Of a stretch of 64,000 nucleotides of DNA, positions 26,670 to 42,741 are shown in pieces. Every line of letters starts with the position of its first letter. Position 1 is the first letter of the stretch. Origin of the DNA: Elmis aenea (taxonomy: Eukaryota; Arthropoda; Insecta; Coleoptera; Elmidae); contig OX393579.1 in NCBI GenBank assembly GCA_947652605.1, positions 54,194,970 to 54,258,969 on the forward strand. The letters run 5' to 3'. The notes under the pieces were generated by a model that saw only the letters and a list, made by a program, of their open reading frames with translations, was not told the DNA's origin and ran no database searches. The translations under genes were made by a program, and so were the position numbers.

Positions 26670-29576
26670 ATTATCTACAGCACGGTCGTTTTATGAAATT
26701 ATTAAAAATTAAAACCAGCTCATTGAAAGACATATGCAAAACGATTTTTTTCATGTAAATATGCGATGGATAAACTCTTTCTGTGATATACAAGTCAATA
26801 ATTATAATTGTTTATAAATAGTCGCTTAAGGAACACATGTATTATCTACAGCAAGGTCGTTTTATGAAATTATTAAAAATTAAAACCAGCTTATTGAAAG
26901 ACATATGCAAAACAATTATTTTCATGTAAAGATGCGATGGATAAACTCTTTCTGTGATATACAAGTCAATAATTATAATTGTTTATAAATAGTCGCTCAA
27001 GGAACACATGTATTATCTACAGCACGGTCGTTTTATGAAATTATTAAAAATTAAAACCAGTTAATTGAAAGACATATGCAAAACAATTTTTTTCATGTAA
27101 ATATGCGATGGATAAACTCTTTCTGTGATATACAAGTCAATAATTATAATTGTTTATAAATAGTCGCTCAAGGAACACATGTATTATCTACAGCACGGTC
27201 GTTTTATGAAATTATTAAAAATTAAAACCAGCTTATTGAAAGACATATGCAAAACAATTTTTTTCATGTAAATATGCGATGGATAAACTCTTTCTGTGAT
27301 ATACAAGTCAATAATTATAATTGTTTATAAATAGTCGCTCAAGGAACACATGTATTATCTACAGCACGGTCGTTTTATGAAATTATTAAATATTAAAACC
27401 AGCTTATTGAAAGACATATGCAAAACAATTTTTTTCATGTAAAGAGGCGATGGATAAACTCTTTCTGTGATATACAAGTCAATAATTATAATTGTTTATA
27501 AATAGTCGCTCAAGGAACACATGTATTATCTACAGCACGGTCGTTTTATGAAATTATTAAAAATTAAAACCAGCTTATTGAAAGACATATGCAAAACAAT
27601 TATTTTCATGTAAAGATGCGATGGATAAACTCTTTCTGTGATATACAAGTCAATAATTATAATTGTTTATAAATAGTCGCTCAAGGAACACATGTATTAT
27701 CTACAGCACGGTCGTTTTATGAAATTATTAAAAATTAAAACCAGCTCATTGAAAGACATATGCAAAACAATTTTTTTCATGTAAAGAGGCAATGGATAAA
27801 CTCTTTCTGTGATATACAAGTCAATAATTATAATTGTTTATAAATAGTCGCTCAAGGAACACATGTATTATCTACAGCACGGTCGTTTTATGAAATTATT
27901 AAAAATTAAAACCAGCTTATTGAAAGACATATGCAAAAGAATTTTTTTCATATAAAGATGCAATGGATAAACTCTTTCTGTGATATACAAGTCAATAATT
28001 ATAATTGTTTATAAATAGTCACTCAAGGAACACATGTATTATCTACAGCACGGTCGTTTTATGAAATTATTAAAAATTAAAACCAGCTTCTTGAAAGACA
28101 TTTGCAAAACAATTTTTTTCATGTAAAGAGGCGATGGATAAACTCTTTCTGTGATATACAAGTCAATAATTATAATTGTTTATAAATAGTCACTCAAGGA
28201 ACACATGTATTATCTACAGCACGGTCGTTTTATGAAATTATTAAAAATTAAAACCAGCTTCTTGAAAGACATTTACAAAACAATTTTTTTCATGTAAATA
28301 TGCGATGGATAAACTCTTTCTGTGATATACAAGTCAATAATTATAATTGTTTATAAATAGTCGCTCAAGGAACACATGTATTATCTACAGCACGGTCATT
28401 TTATGAAATTATTAAAAATTAAAACCAGCTTATTGAAAGACATATGCAAAAAAAATTTTTTCATGTAAATATGCGATGGATAAACTCTTTCTGTGATATT
28501 CAAGTCAATAATTATAATTGTTTATAAATAGTCGCTCAAGGAACACATGTATTATCTACAGCACGGTTGTTTTATGAAATTATTAAAAATTAAAACCAGC
28601 TTATTGAAAGACATTTGCAAAACAATTTTTTTCATGTAAAGAGGCGATGGATAAACTCTTTCTGTGATATACAAGTCAATAATTATAATTGTTTATAAAT
28701 AGTCGCTTAAGGAACACATGTATTATTTACAGCACGGTCGTTTTATGAAATTATTAAAAATTACAACCAGCTTATTGAAAGACATATGCAAAACAATTTT
28801 TTTCATGTAAATATGCGATGGATAAACTCTTTCTGTGATATACAAGTCAATAATTATAATTGTTTATAAATAGTCGCTCAAGGAACACATGTATTATCTA
28901 CAGCACGGTCGTTTTATGAAATTATTAAAAATTAAAACCAGCTTATTGAAAGACATATGCAAAACAATTTTTTTCATGTAAAGAGGCGATGGATAAACTC
29001 TTTCTGTGATATACAAGTCAATAATTATAATTGTTTATAAATAGTCGCTCAAGGAACACATGTATTATCTACAGCACGGTCGTTTTATGAAATTATTAAA
29101 AATTAAAACCAGCTTATTGAAAGACATATGCAAAACAATTTTTTTCATGTAAATATGCGATGGATAAACTCTTTCTGTGATATACAAGTCAATAATTATA
29201 ATTGTTTATAAATAGTCGCTCAAGGAACACATGTATTATCTACAGCACGGTCGTTTTATGAAATTATTAAAAATTAAAACCAGCTTATTGAAAGACATAT
29301 GCAAAACAATTTTTTTCATATAAAGATGCGATGGATAAACTCTTTCTGTGATATACAAGTCAATAATTATAATTGTTTATAAATAGTCACTCAAGGAACA
29401 CATGTATTATCTACAGCACGGTCGTTTTATGAAATTATTAAAAATTAAAACCAGCTTATTGAAAGACATTTGCAAAACATTTTTTTTCATGTAAAGAGGC
29501 GATGGATAAACTCTTTCTGTGATATACAAGTCAATAATTATAATTGTTTATAAATAGTCGCTCAAGGAACACATGT
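26670..29576 (+). repeat. 17-monomer HOR, copy H4
   Basis: Counterpart of H1 at offset 26,327, including the rare ACATTTAC in p10. One difference was seen: T at 28500 (GATATTCAAG) in p11. Confidence 0.95.
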
Positions 29577-32483
29577 ATTATCTACAGCACGGTCGTTTTA
29601 TGAAATTATTAAAAATTAAAACCAGCTCATTGAAAGACATATGCAAAACGATTTTTTTCATGTAAATATGCGATGGATAAACTCTTTCTGTGATATACAA
29701 GTCAATAATTATAATTGTTTATAAATAGTCGCTTAAGGAACACATGTATTATCTACAGCAAGGTCGTTTTATGAAATTATTAAAAATTAAAACCAGCTTA
29801 TTGAAAGACATATGCAAAACAATTATTTTCATGTAAAGATGCGATGGATAAACTCTTTCTGTGATATACAAGTCAATAATTATAATTGTTTATAAATAGT
29901 CGCTCAAGGAACACATGTATTATCTACAGCACGGTCGTTTTATGAAATTATTAAAAATTAAAACCAGTTAATTGAAAGACATATGCAAAACAATTTTTTT
30001 CATGTAAATATGCGATGGATAAACTCTTTCTGTGATATACAAGTCAATAATTATAATTGTTTATAAATAGTCGCTCAAGGAACACATGTATTATCTACAG
30101 CACGGTCGTTTTATGAAATTATTAAAAATTAAAACCAGCTTATTGAAAGACATATGCAAAACAATTTTTTTCATGTAAATATGCGATGGATAAACTCTTT
30201 CTGTGATATACAAGTCAATAATTATAATTGTTTATAAATAGTCGCTCAAGGAACACATGTATTATCTACAGCACGGTCGTTTTATGAAATTATTAAATAT
30301 TAAAACCAGCTTATTGAAAGACATATGCAAAACAATTTTTTTCATGTAAAGAGGCGATGGATAAACTCTTTCTGTGATATACAAGTCAATAATTATAATT
30401 GTTTATAAATAGTCGCTCAAGGAACACATGTATTATCTACAGCACGGTCGTTTTATGAAATTATTAAAAATTAAAACCAGCTTATTGAAAGACATATGCA
30501 AAACAATTATTTTCATGTAAAGATGCGATGGATAAACTCTTTCTGTGATATACAAGTCAATAATTATAATTGTTTATAAATAGTCGCTCAAGGAACACAT
30601 GTATTATCTACAGCACGGTCGTTTTATGAAATTATTAAAAATTAAAACCAGCTCATTGAAAGACATATGCAAAACAATTTTTTTCATGTAAAGAGGCAAT
30701 GGATAAACTCTTTCTGTGATATACAAGTCAATAATTATAATTGTTTATAAATAGTCGCTCAAGGAACACATGTATTATCTACAGCACGGTCGTTTTATGA
30801 AATTATTAAAAATTAAAACCAGCTTATTGAAAGACATATGCAAAAGAATTTTTTTCATATAAAGATGCAATGGATAAACTCTTTCTGTGATATACAAGTC
30901 AATAATTATAATTGTTTATAAATAGTCACTCAAGGAACACATGTATTATCTACAGCACGGTCGTTTTATGAAATTATTAAAAATTAAAACCAGCTTCTTG
31001 AAAGACATTTGCAAAACAATTTTTTTCATGTAAAGAGGCGATGGATAAACTCTTTCTGTGATATACAAGTCAATAATTATAATTGTTTATAAATAGTCAC
31101 TCAAGGAACACATGTATTATCTACAGCACGGTCGTTTTATGAAATTATTAAAAATTAAAACCAGCTTCTTGAAAGACATATGCAAAACAATTTTTTTCAT
31201 GTAAATATGCGATGGATAAACTCTTTCTGTGATATACAAGTCAATAATTATAATTGTTTATAAATAGTCGCTCAAGGAACACATGTATTATCTACAGCAC
31301 GGTCATTTTATGAAATTATTAAAAATTAAAACCAGCTTATTGAAAGACATATGCAAAAAAAATTTTTTCATGTAAATATGCGATGGATAAACTCTTTCTG
31401 TGATATACAAGTCAATAATTATAATTGTTTATAAATAGTCGCTCAAGGAACACATGTATTATCTACAGCACGGTTGTTTTATGAAATTATTAAAAATTAA
31501 AACCAGCTTATTGAAAGACATTTGCAAAACAATTTTTTTCATGTAAAGAGGCGATGGATAAACTCTTTCTGTGATATACAAGTCAATAATTATAATTGTT
31601 TATAAATAGTCGCTTAAGGAACACATGTATTATTTACAGCACGGTCGTTTTATGAAATTATTAAAAATTACAACCAGCTTATTGAAAGACATATGCAAAA
31701 CAATTTTTTTCATGTAAATATGCGATGGATAAACTCTTTCTGTGATATACAAGTCAATAATTATAATTGTTTATAAATAGTCGCTCAAGGAACACATGTA
31801 TTATCTACAGCACGGTCGTTTTATGAAATTATTAAAAATTAAAACCAGCTTATTGAAAGACATATGCAAAACAATTTTTTTCATGTAAAGAGGCGATGGA
31901 TAAACTCTTTCTGTGATATACAAGTCAATAATTATAATTGTTTATAAATAGTCGCTCAAGGAACACATGTATTATCTACAGCACGGTCGTTTTATGAAAT
32001 TATTAAAAATTAAAACCAGCTTATTGAAAGACATATGCAAAACAATTTTTTTCATGTAAATATGCGATGGATAAACTCTTTCTGTGATATACAAGTCAAT
32101 AATTATAATTGTTTATAAATAGTCGCTCAAGGAACACATGTATTATCTACAGCACGGTCGTTTTATGAAATTATTAAAAATTAAAACCAGCTTATTGAAA
32201 GACATATGCAAAACAATTTTTTTCATATAAAGATGCGATGGATAAACTCTTTCTGTGATATACAAGTCAATAATTATAATTGTTTATAAATAGTCACTCA
32301 AGGAACACATGTATTATCTACAGCACGGTCGTTTTATGAAATTATTAAAAATTAAAACCAGCTTATTGAAAGACATTTGCAAAACATTTTTTTTCATGTA
32401 AAGAGGCGATGGATAAACTCTTTCTGTGATATACAAGTCAATAATTATAATTGTTTATAAATAGTCGCTCAAGGAACACATGT
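29577..32483 (+). repeat. 17-monomer HOR, copy H5
   Basis: Counterpart of H2, including ACATATGC in p10. No difference from H2 was noticed. Confidence 0.95.
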
Positions 32484-35400
32484 ATTATCTACAGCACGGT
32501 CGTTTTATGAAATTATTAAAAATTAAAACCAGCTTATTGAAAGACATATGCAAAACAATTTTTTTCATGTAAATATGCGATGGATAAACTCTTTCTGTGA
32601 TATACAAGTCAATAATTATAATTGTTTATAAATAGTCGCTCAAGGAACACATGTATTATCTACAGCACGGTCGTTTTATGAAATTATTAAAAATTAAAAC
32701 CAGCTTATTGAAAGACATATGCAAAACAATTTTTTTCATGTAAATATGCGATGGATAAACTCTTTCTGTGATATACAAGTCAATAATTATAATTGTTTAT
32801 AAATAGTCGCTTAAGGAACACATGTATTATCTACAGCAAGGTCGTTTTATGAAAGTATTAAAAATTAAAACCAGCTTATTGAAAGACATATGCAAAACAA
32901 TTATTTTCATGTAAAGATGCGATGGATAAACTCTTTCTGTGATATACAAGTCAATAATTATAATTGTTTATAAATAGTCGCTCAAGGAACACATGTATTA
33001 TCTACAGCACGGTCGTTTTATGAAATTATTAAAAATTAAAACCAGCTTATTGAAAGACATATGCAAAACAATTTTTTTCATGTAAATATGCGATGGATAA
33101 ACTCTTTCTGTGATATACAAGTCAATAATTATAATTGTTTATAAATAGTCGCTCAAGGAACACATGTATTATCTACAGCACGGTCGTTTTATGAAATTAT
33201 TAAAAATTAAAACCAGCTCATTGAAAGACATATGCAAAACGATTTTTTTCATGTAAATATGCGATGGATAAACTCTTTCTGTGATATACAAGTCAATAAT
33301 TATAATTGTTTATAAATAGTCGCTTAAGGAACACATGTATTATCTACAGCAAGGTCGTTTTATGAAATTATTAAAAATTAAAACCAGCTTATTGAAAGAC
33401 ATATGCAAAACAATTATTTTCATGTAAAGATGCGATGGATAAACTCTTTCTGTGATATACAAGTCAATAATTATAATTGTTTATAAATAGTCGCTCAAGG
33501 AACACATGTATTATCTACAGCACGGTCGTTTTATGAAATTATTAAAAATTAAAACCAGTTAATTGAAAGACATATGCAAAACAATTTTTTTCATGTAAAT
33601 ATGCGATGGATAAACTCTTTCTGTGATATACAAGTCAATAATTATAATTGTTTATAAATAGTCGCTCAAGGAACACATGTATTATCTACAGCACGGTCGT
33701 TTTATGAAATTATTAAAAATTAAAACCAGCTTATTGAAAGACATATGCAAAACAATTTTTTTCATGTAAATATGCGATGGATAAACTCTTTCTGTGATAT
33801 ACAAGTCAATAATTATAATTGTTTATAAATAGTCGCTCAAGGAACACATGTATTATCTACAGCACGGTCGTTTTATGAAATTATTAAATATTAAAACCAG
33901 CTTATTGAAAGACATATGCAAAACAATTTTTTTCATGTAAAGAGGCGATGGATAAACTCTTTCTGTGATATACAAGTCAATAATTATAATTGTTTATAAA
34001 TAGTCGCTCAAGGAACACATGTATTATCTACAGCACGGTCGTTTTATGAAATTATTAAAAATTAAAACCAGCTTATTGAAAGACATATGCAAAACAATTT
34101 TTTTCATGTAAATATGCGATGGATAAACTCTTTCTGTGATATACAAGTCAATAATTATAATTGTTTATAAATAGTCGCTTAAGGAACACATGTATTATCT
34201 ACAGCAAGGTCGTTTTATGAAAGTATTAAAAATTAAAACCAGCTTATTGAAAGACATATGCAAAACAATTATTTTCATGTAAAGATGCGATGGATAAACT
34301 CTTTCTGTGATATACAAGTCAATAATTATAATTGTTTATAAATAGTCGCTCAAGGAACACATGTATTATCTACAGCACGGTCGTTTTATGAAATTAATAA
34401 AAATTAAAACCAGCTTATTGAAAGACATATGCAAAACAATTTTTTTCATGTAAATATGCGATGGATAAACTCTTTCTGTGATATACAAGTCAATAATTAT
34501 AATTGTTTATAAATAGTCGCTCAAGGAACACATGTATTATCTACAGCACGGTCGTTTTATGAAATTATTAAAAATTAAAACCAGCTTATTGAAAGACATA
34601 TGCAAAACAATTTTTTTCATATAAAGATGCGATGGATAAACTCTTTCTGTGATATACAAGTCAATAATTATAATTGTTTATAAATAGTCACTCAAGGAAC
34701 ACATGTATTATCTACAGCACGGTCGTTTTATGAAATTATTAAAAATTAAAACCAGCTTATTGAAAGACATTTGCAAAACAATTTTTTTCATGTAAAGAGG
34801 CGATGGATAAACTCTTTCTGTGATATACAAGTCAATAATTATAATTGTTTATAAATAGTCGCTCAAGGAACACATGTATTATCTACAGCACGGTCGTTTT
34901 ATGAAATTATTAAAAATTAAAACCAGCTTATTGAAAGACATATGCAAAACAATTTTTTTCATGTAAATATGCGATGGATAAACTCTTTCTGTGATATACA
35001 AGTCAATAATTATAATTGTTTATAAATAGTCGCTTAAGGAACACATGTATTATCTACAGCAAGGTCGTTTTATGAAAGTATTAAAAATTAAAACCAGCTT
35101 ATTGAAAGACATATGCAAAACAATTATTTTCATGTAAAGATGCGATGGATAAACTCTTTCTGTGATATACAAGTCAATAATTATAATTGTTTATAAATAG
35201 TCGCTCAAGGAACACATGTATTATCTACAGCACGGTCGTTTTATGAAATTATTAAAAATTAAAACCAGCTCATTGAAAGACATATGCAAAACAATTTTTT
35301 TCATGTAAATATGCGATGGATAAACTCTTTCTGTGATATACAAGTCAATAATTATAATTGTTTATAAATAGTCGCTCAAGGAACACATGTATTATCTACA

Positions 35401-37613
35401 GCAAGGTCGTTTTATGAAATTATTAAAAATTAAAACCAGCTCATTGAAAGACATATGCAAAACAATTATTTTCATGTAAAGATGCGATGGATAAACTTTT
35501 TCTGTGATATACAAGTCAATAATTATAATTGTTTATAAATAGTCGCTCAAGGAACACATGTATTATCTACAGCAAGGTCGTTTTATGAAATTATTAAAAA
35601 TTAAAACCAGCTTATTGAAAGACATATGCAAAACAATTTTTTTCATGTAAAGAGGCGATGGATAAACTCTTTCTGTGATATACAAGTCAATAATTATAAT
35701 TGTTTATAAATAGTCGCTCAAGGAACACATGTATTATCTACAGCACGGTCGTTTTATGAAATTATTAAAAATTAAAACCAGCTTATTGAAAGACATATGC
35801 AAAACAATTTTTTTCATGTAAATATGCGATGGATAAACTCTTTCTGTGATATACAAGTCAATAATTATAATTGTTTATAAATAGTCGCTCAAGGAACACA
35901 TGTATTATCTACAGCACGGTCGTTTTATGAAATTATTAAAAATTAAAACCAGCTTATTGAAAGACATATGCAAAACAATTTTTTTCATGTAAAGAGGCGA
36001 TGGATAAACTCTTTCTGTGATATACAAGTCAATAATTATAATTGTTTATAAATAGTCGCTCAAGGAACACATGTATTATCTACAGCACGGTCGTTTTATG
36101 AAATTATTAAAAATTAAAACCAGCTCATTGAAAGACATATGCAAAACGATTTTTTTCATGTAAATATGCGATGGATAAACTCTTTCTGTGATATACAAGT
36201 CAATAATTATAATTGTTTATAAATAGTCGCTCAAGGAACACATGTATTATCTACAGCACGGTCGTTTTATGAAATTATTAAAAATTAAAACCAGCTTATT
36301 GAAAGACATATGCAAAACAATTTTTTTCATGTAAAGAGACGATGGATAAACTCTTTCTGTGATATACAAGTCAATAGTTATAATTGTTTATAAATAGTCG
36401 CTCAAGGAACACATGTATTATCTACAGCACGGTCGTTTTATGAAATTATTAAAAATTAAAACCAGCTTATTGAAAGACATATGCAAAACAATTTTTTTCA
36501 TGTAAATATGTGATGGATAAACTCTTTCTGTGATATACAAGTCAATAATTATAATTGTTTATAAATAGTCGCTCAAGGAACACATGTATTATCTACAGCA
36601 CGGTCGTTTTATGAAATTATTAAAAATTAAAACCAGCTTATTGAAAGACATATGCAAAACAATTTTTTTCATATAAAGATGCGATGGATAAACTCTTTCT
36701 GTGATATACAAGTCAATAATTATAATTGTTTATAAATAGTCCCTCAAGGAACACATGTATTATCTACAGCACGGTCGTTTTATGAAATTATTAAAAATTA
36801 AAACCAGCTTATTGAAAGACATTTGCAAAACAATTTTTTTCATGTAAAGAGGCGATGGATAAACTCTTTCTGTGATATACAAGTCAATAATTATAATTGT
36901 TTATAAATAGTCGCTCAAGGAACACATGTATTATCTACAGCAAGGTCGTTTTATGAAATTATTAAAAATTAAAACCAGCTTATTGAAAGACATTTGCAAA
37001 ACAATTTTTTTCATGTAAATATGCGATGGATAAACTCTTTCTGTGATATACAAGTCAATAATTATAATTGTTTATAAATAGTCGCTTAAGGAACACATGT
37101 ATTATCTACAGCAAGGTCGTTTTATGAAATTATTAAAAATTAAAACCAGCTTATTGAAAGACATATGCAAAACAATTTTTTTCATATAAAGATGCGATGG
37201 ATAAACTCTTTCTGTGATATACAAGTCAATAATTATAATTGTTTATAAATAGTCGCTCAAGGAACACATGTATTATCTACAGCACGGTCGTTTTATGAAA
37301 TTATTAAAAATTAAAACCAGCTTATTGAAAGACATATGCAAAACAATTTTTTTCATGTAAATATGCGATGGATAAACTCTTTCTGTGATATACAAGTCAA
37401 TAATTATAATTGTTTATAAATAGTCGCTCAAGGAACACATGTATTATCTACAGCACGGTCGTTTTATGAAATTATTAAAAATTAAAACCAGCTTATTGAA
37501 AGACATATGCAAAACAATTTTTTTCACATAAAGATGCGATGGATAAACTCTTTCTGTGATATACAAGTCAATAATTATAATTGTTTATAAATAGTCGCTC
37601 AAGGAACACATGT
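32484..37613 (+). repeat. Linkers, p1-p5 fragment and irregular monomers (30 copies)
   Basis: Duplicate of 6157-11286. The p1-p5 piece is at 33168-34022. Private markers are kept: GAAATTAATAAAA near 34392, ACTTTTTCTG at 35495-35504, AATAGTTAT near 36377, TATGTGATGG near 36507 and AGTCCCTC near 36741. Confidence 0.93.
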
Positions 37614-39834
37614 ATTATCTACAGCACGGTCGTTTTATGAAATTATTAAAAATTAAAACCAGCTTATTGAAAGACATATGCAAAAGAATTTTTTTCATAT
37701 AAAGATGCGATGGATAAACTCTTTCTGTGATATACAAGTCAATAATTATAATTGTTTATAAATAGTCACTCAAGGAACACATGTATTATCTACAGCACGG
37801 TCGTTTTATGAAATTATTAAAAATTAAAACCAGCTTCTTGAAAGACATTTGCAAAACAATTTTTTTCATGTAAAGAGGCGATGGATAAACTCTTTCTGTG
37901 ATATACAAGTCAATAATTATAATTGTTTATAAATAGTCACTCAAGGAACACATGTATTATCTACAGCACGGTCGTTTTATGAAATTATTAAAAATTAAAA
38001 CCAGCTTCTTGAAAGACATTTGCAAAACAATTTTTTTCATGTAAAGAGGCGATGGATAAACTCTTTCTGTGATATACAAGTCAATAATTATAATTGTTTA
38101 TAAATAGTCGCTCAAGGAACACATGTATTATCTACAGCACGGTCATTTTATGAAATTATTAAAAATTAAAACCAGCTTATTGAAAGACATATGCAAAAAA
38201 AATTTTTTCATGTAAATATGCGATGAATAAACTCTTTCTGTGATATACAAGTCAATAATTATAATTGTTTATAAATAGTCGCTCAAGGAACACATGTATT
38301 ATCTACAGCACGGTTGTTTTATGAAATTATTAAAAATTAAAACCAGCTTATTGAAAGACATTTGCAAAACAATTTTTTTCATGTAAAGAGGCGATGGATA
38401 AACTCTTTCTGTGATATACAAGTCAATAATTATAATTGTTTATAAATAGTCGCTTAAGGAACACATGTATTATTTACAGCACGGTCGTTTTATGAAATTA
38501 TTAAAAATTAAAACCAGCTTATTGAAAGACATGCAAAACAATTTTTTTCATGTAAATATGCGATGGATAAACTCTTTCTGTGATATACAAGTCAATAATT
38601 ATAATTGTTTATAAATAGTCGCTCAAGGAACACATGTATTATCTACAGCACGGTCGTTTTATGAAATTATTAAAAATTAAAACCAGCTTATTGAAAGACA
38701 TATGCAAAACAATTTTTTTCATGTAAAGAGGCGATGGATAAACTCTTTCTGTGATATACAAGTCAATAATTATAATTGTTTATAAATAGTCGCTCAAGGA
38801 ACACATGTATTATCTACAGCACGGTCGTTTTATGAAATTATTAAAAATTAAAACCAGCTTATTGAAAGACATATGCAAAACAATTTTTTTCATGTAAATA
38901 TGCGATGGATAAACTCTTTCTGTGATATACAAGTCAATAATTATAATTGTTTATAAATAGTCGCTCAAGGAACACATGTATTATCTACAGCACGGTCGTT
39001 TTATGAAATTATTAAAAATTAAAACCAGCTTATTGAAAGACATATGCAAAACAATTTTTTTCATATAAAGATGCGATGGATAAACTCTTTCTGTGATATA
39101 CAAGTCAATAATTATAATTGTTTATAAATAGTCACTCAAGGAACACATGTATTATCTACAGCACGGTCGTTTTATGAAATTATTAAAAATTAAAACCAGC
39201 TTATTGAAAGACATTTGCAAAACATTTTTTTTCATGTAAAGAGGCGATGGATAAACTCTTTCTGTGATATACAAGTCAATAATTATAATTGTTTATAAAT
39301 AGTCGCTCAAGGAACACATGTATTATCTACAGCACGGTCGTTTTATGAAATTATTAAAAATTAAAACCAGCTTATTGAAAGACATATGCAAAACAATTTT
39401 TTTCATGTAAATATGCGATGGATAAACTCTTTCTGTGATATACAAGTCAATAATTATAATTGTTTATAAATAGTCGCTTAAGGAACACATGTATTATCTA
39501 CAGCAAGGTCGTTTTATGAAAGTATTAAAAATTAAAACCAGCTTATTGAAAGACATATGCAAAACAATTATTTTCATGTAAAGATGCGATGGATAAACTC
39601 TTTCTGTGATATACAAGTCAATAATTATAATTGTTTATAAATAGTCGCTCAAGGAACACATGTATTATCTACAGCACGGTCGTTTTATGAAATTATTAAA
39701 AATTAAAACCAGCTTATTGAAAGACATATGCAAAACAATTTTTTTCATGTAAATATGCGATGGATAAACTCTTTCTGTGATATACAAGTCAATAATTATA
39801 ATTGTTTATAAATAGTCGCTCAAGGAACACATGT
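37614..39834 (+). repeat. p8-p17 fragment and linker trio
   Basis: Duplicate of 11287-13507. The 169-bp p13 is at 38469-38637 and GATGAATAA is near 38225. Base 39809 is T where copy 1 has C at 13482. Confidence 0.93.
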
Positions 39835-42741
39835 ATTATCTACAGCACGGTCGTTTTATGAAATTATTAAAAATTAAAACCAGCTCATTGAAAGACATAT
39901 GCAAAACGATTTTTTTCATGTAAATATGCGATGGATAAACTCTTTCTGTGATATACAAGTCAATAATTATAATTGTTTATAAATAGTCGCTTAAGGAACA
40001 CATGTATTATCTACAGCAAGGTCGTTTTATGAAATTATTAAAAATTAAAACCAGCTTATTGAAAGACATATGCAAAACAATTATTTTCATGTAAAGATGC
40101 GATGGATAAACTCTTTCTGTGATATACAAGTCAATAATTATAATTGTTTATAAATAGTCGCTCAAGGAACACATGTATTATCTACAGCACGGTCGTTTTA
40201 TGAAATTATTAAAAATTAAAACCAGTTAATTGAAAGACATATGCAAAACAATTTTTTTCATGTAAATATGCGATGGATAAACTCTTTCTGTGATATACAA
40301 GTCAATAATTATAATTGTTTATAAATAGTCGCTCAAGGAACACATGTATTATCTACAGCACGGTCGTTTTATGAAATTATTAAAAATTAAAACCAGCTTA
40401 TTGAAAGACATATGCAAAACAATTTTTTTCATGTAAATATGCGATGGATAAACTCTTTCTGTGATATACAAGTCAATAATTATAATTGTTTATAAATAGT
40501 CGCTCAAGGAACACATGTATTATCTACAGCACGGTCGTTTTATGAAATTATTAAATATTAAAACCAGCTTATTGAAAGACATATGCAAAACAATTTTTTT
40601 CATGTAAAGAGGCGATGGATAAACTCTTTCTGTGATATACAAGTCAATAATTATAATTGTTTATAAATAGTCGCTCAAGGAACACATGTATTATCTACAG
40701 CACGGTCGTTTTATGAAATTATTAAAAATTAAAACCAGCTTATTGAAAGACATATGCAAAACAATTATTTTCATGTAAAGATGCGATGGATAAACTCTTT
40801 CTGTGATATACAAGTCAATAATTATAATTGTTTATAAATAGTCGCTCAAGGAACACATGTATTATCTACAGCAAGGTCGTTTTATGAAATTATTAAAAAT
40901 TAAAACCAGCTCATTGAAAGACATATGCAAAACAATTTTTTTCATGTAAAGAGGCAATGGATAAACTCTTTCTGTGATATACAAGTCAATAATTATAATT
41001 GTTTATAAATAGTCGCTCAAGGAACACATGTATTATCTACAGCAAGGTCGTTTTATGAAATTATTAAAAATTAAAACCAGCTTATTGAAAGACATATGCA
41101 AAAGAATTTTTTTCATATAAAGATGCAATGGATAAACTCTTTCTGTGATATACAAGTCAATAATTATAATTGTTTATAAATAGTCACTCAAGGAACACAT
41201 GTATTATCTACAGCACGGTCGTTTTATGAAATTATTAAAAATTAAAACCAGCTTCTTGAAAGACATTTGCAAAACAATTTTTTTCATGTAAAGAGGCGAT
41301 GGATAAACTCTTTCTGTGATATACAAGTCAATAATTATAATTGTTTATAAATAGTCACTCAAGGAACACATGTATTATCTACAGCACGGTCGTTTTATGA
41401 AATTATTAAAAATTAAAACCAGCTTCTTGAAAGACATTTGCAAAACAATTTTTTTCATGTAAATATGCGATGGATAAACTCTTTCTGTGATATACAAGTC
41501 AATAATTATAATTGTTTATAAATAGTCGCTCAAGGAACACATGTATTATCTACAGCACGGTCATTTTATGAAATTATTAAAAATTAAAACCAGCTTATTG
41601 AAAGACATATGCAAAAAAATTTTTTTCATGTAAATATGCGATGGATAAACTCTTTCTGTGATATACAAGTCAATAATTATAATTGTTTATAAATAGTCGC
41701 TCAAGGAACACATGTATTATCTACAGCACGGTTGTTTTATGAAATTATTAAAAATTAAAACCAGCTTATTGAAAGACATTTGCAAAACAATTTTTTTCAT
41801 GTAAAGAGGCGATGGATAAACTCTTTCTGTGATATACAAGTCAATAATTATAATTGTTTATAAATAGTCGCTTAAGGAACACATGTATTATTTACAGCAC
41901 GGTCGTTTTATGAAATTATTAAAAATTACAACCAGCTTATTGAAAGACATATGCAAAACAATTTTTTTCATGTAAATATGCGATGGATAAACTCTTTCTG
42001 TGATATACAAGTCAATAATTATAATTGTTTATAAATAGTCGCTCAAGGAACACATGTATTATCTACAGCACGGTCGTTTTATGAAATTATTAAAAATTAA
42101 AACCAGCTTATTGAAAGACATATGCAAAACAATTTTTTTCATGTAAAGAGGCGATGGATAAACTCTTTCTGTGATATACAAGTCAATAATCATAATTGTT
42201 TATAAATAGTCGCTCAAGGAACACATGTATTATCTACAGCACGGTCGTTTTATGAAATTATTAAAAATTAAAACCAGCTTATTGAAAGACATATGCAAAA
42301 CAATTTTTTTCATGTAAATATGCGATGGATAAACTCTTTCTGTGATATACAAGTCAATAATTATAATTGTTTATAAATAGTCGCTCAAGGAACACATGTA
42401 TTATCTACAGCACGGTCGTTTTATGAAATTATTAAAAATTAAAACCAGCTTATTGAAAGACATATGCAAAACAATTTTTTTCATATAAAGATGCGATGGA
42501 TAAACTCTTTCTGTGATATACAAGTCAATAATTATAATTGTTTATAAATAGTCACTCAAGGAACACATGTATTATCTACAGCACGGTCGTTTTATGAAAT
42601 TATTAAAAATTAAAACCAGCTTATTGAAAGACATTTGCAAAACATTTTTTTTCATGTAAAGAGGCGATGGATAAACTCTTTCTGTGATATACAAGTCAAT
42701 AATTATAATTGTTTATAAATAGTCGCTCAAGGAACACATGT
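39835..42741 (+). repeat. 17-monomer HOR, copy H6
   Basis: Counterpart of H3 with all its lineage markers: 14A in p7 and p8, 65T with G at 68 in p10, 73A only in p11, and AATCATAAT near 42191 in p14. Confidence 0.95.
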
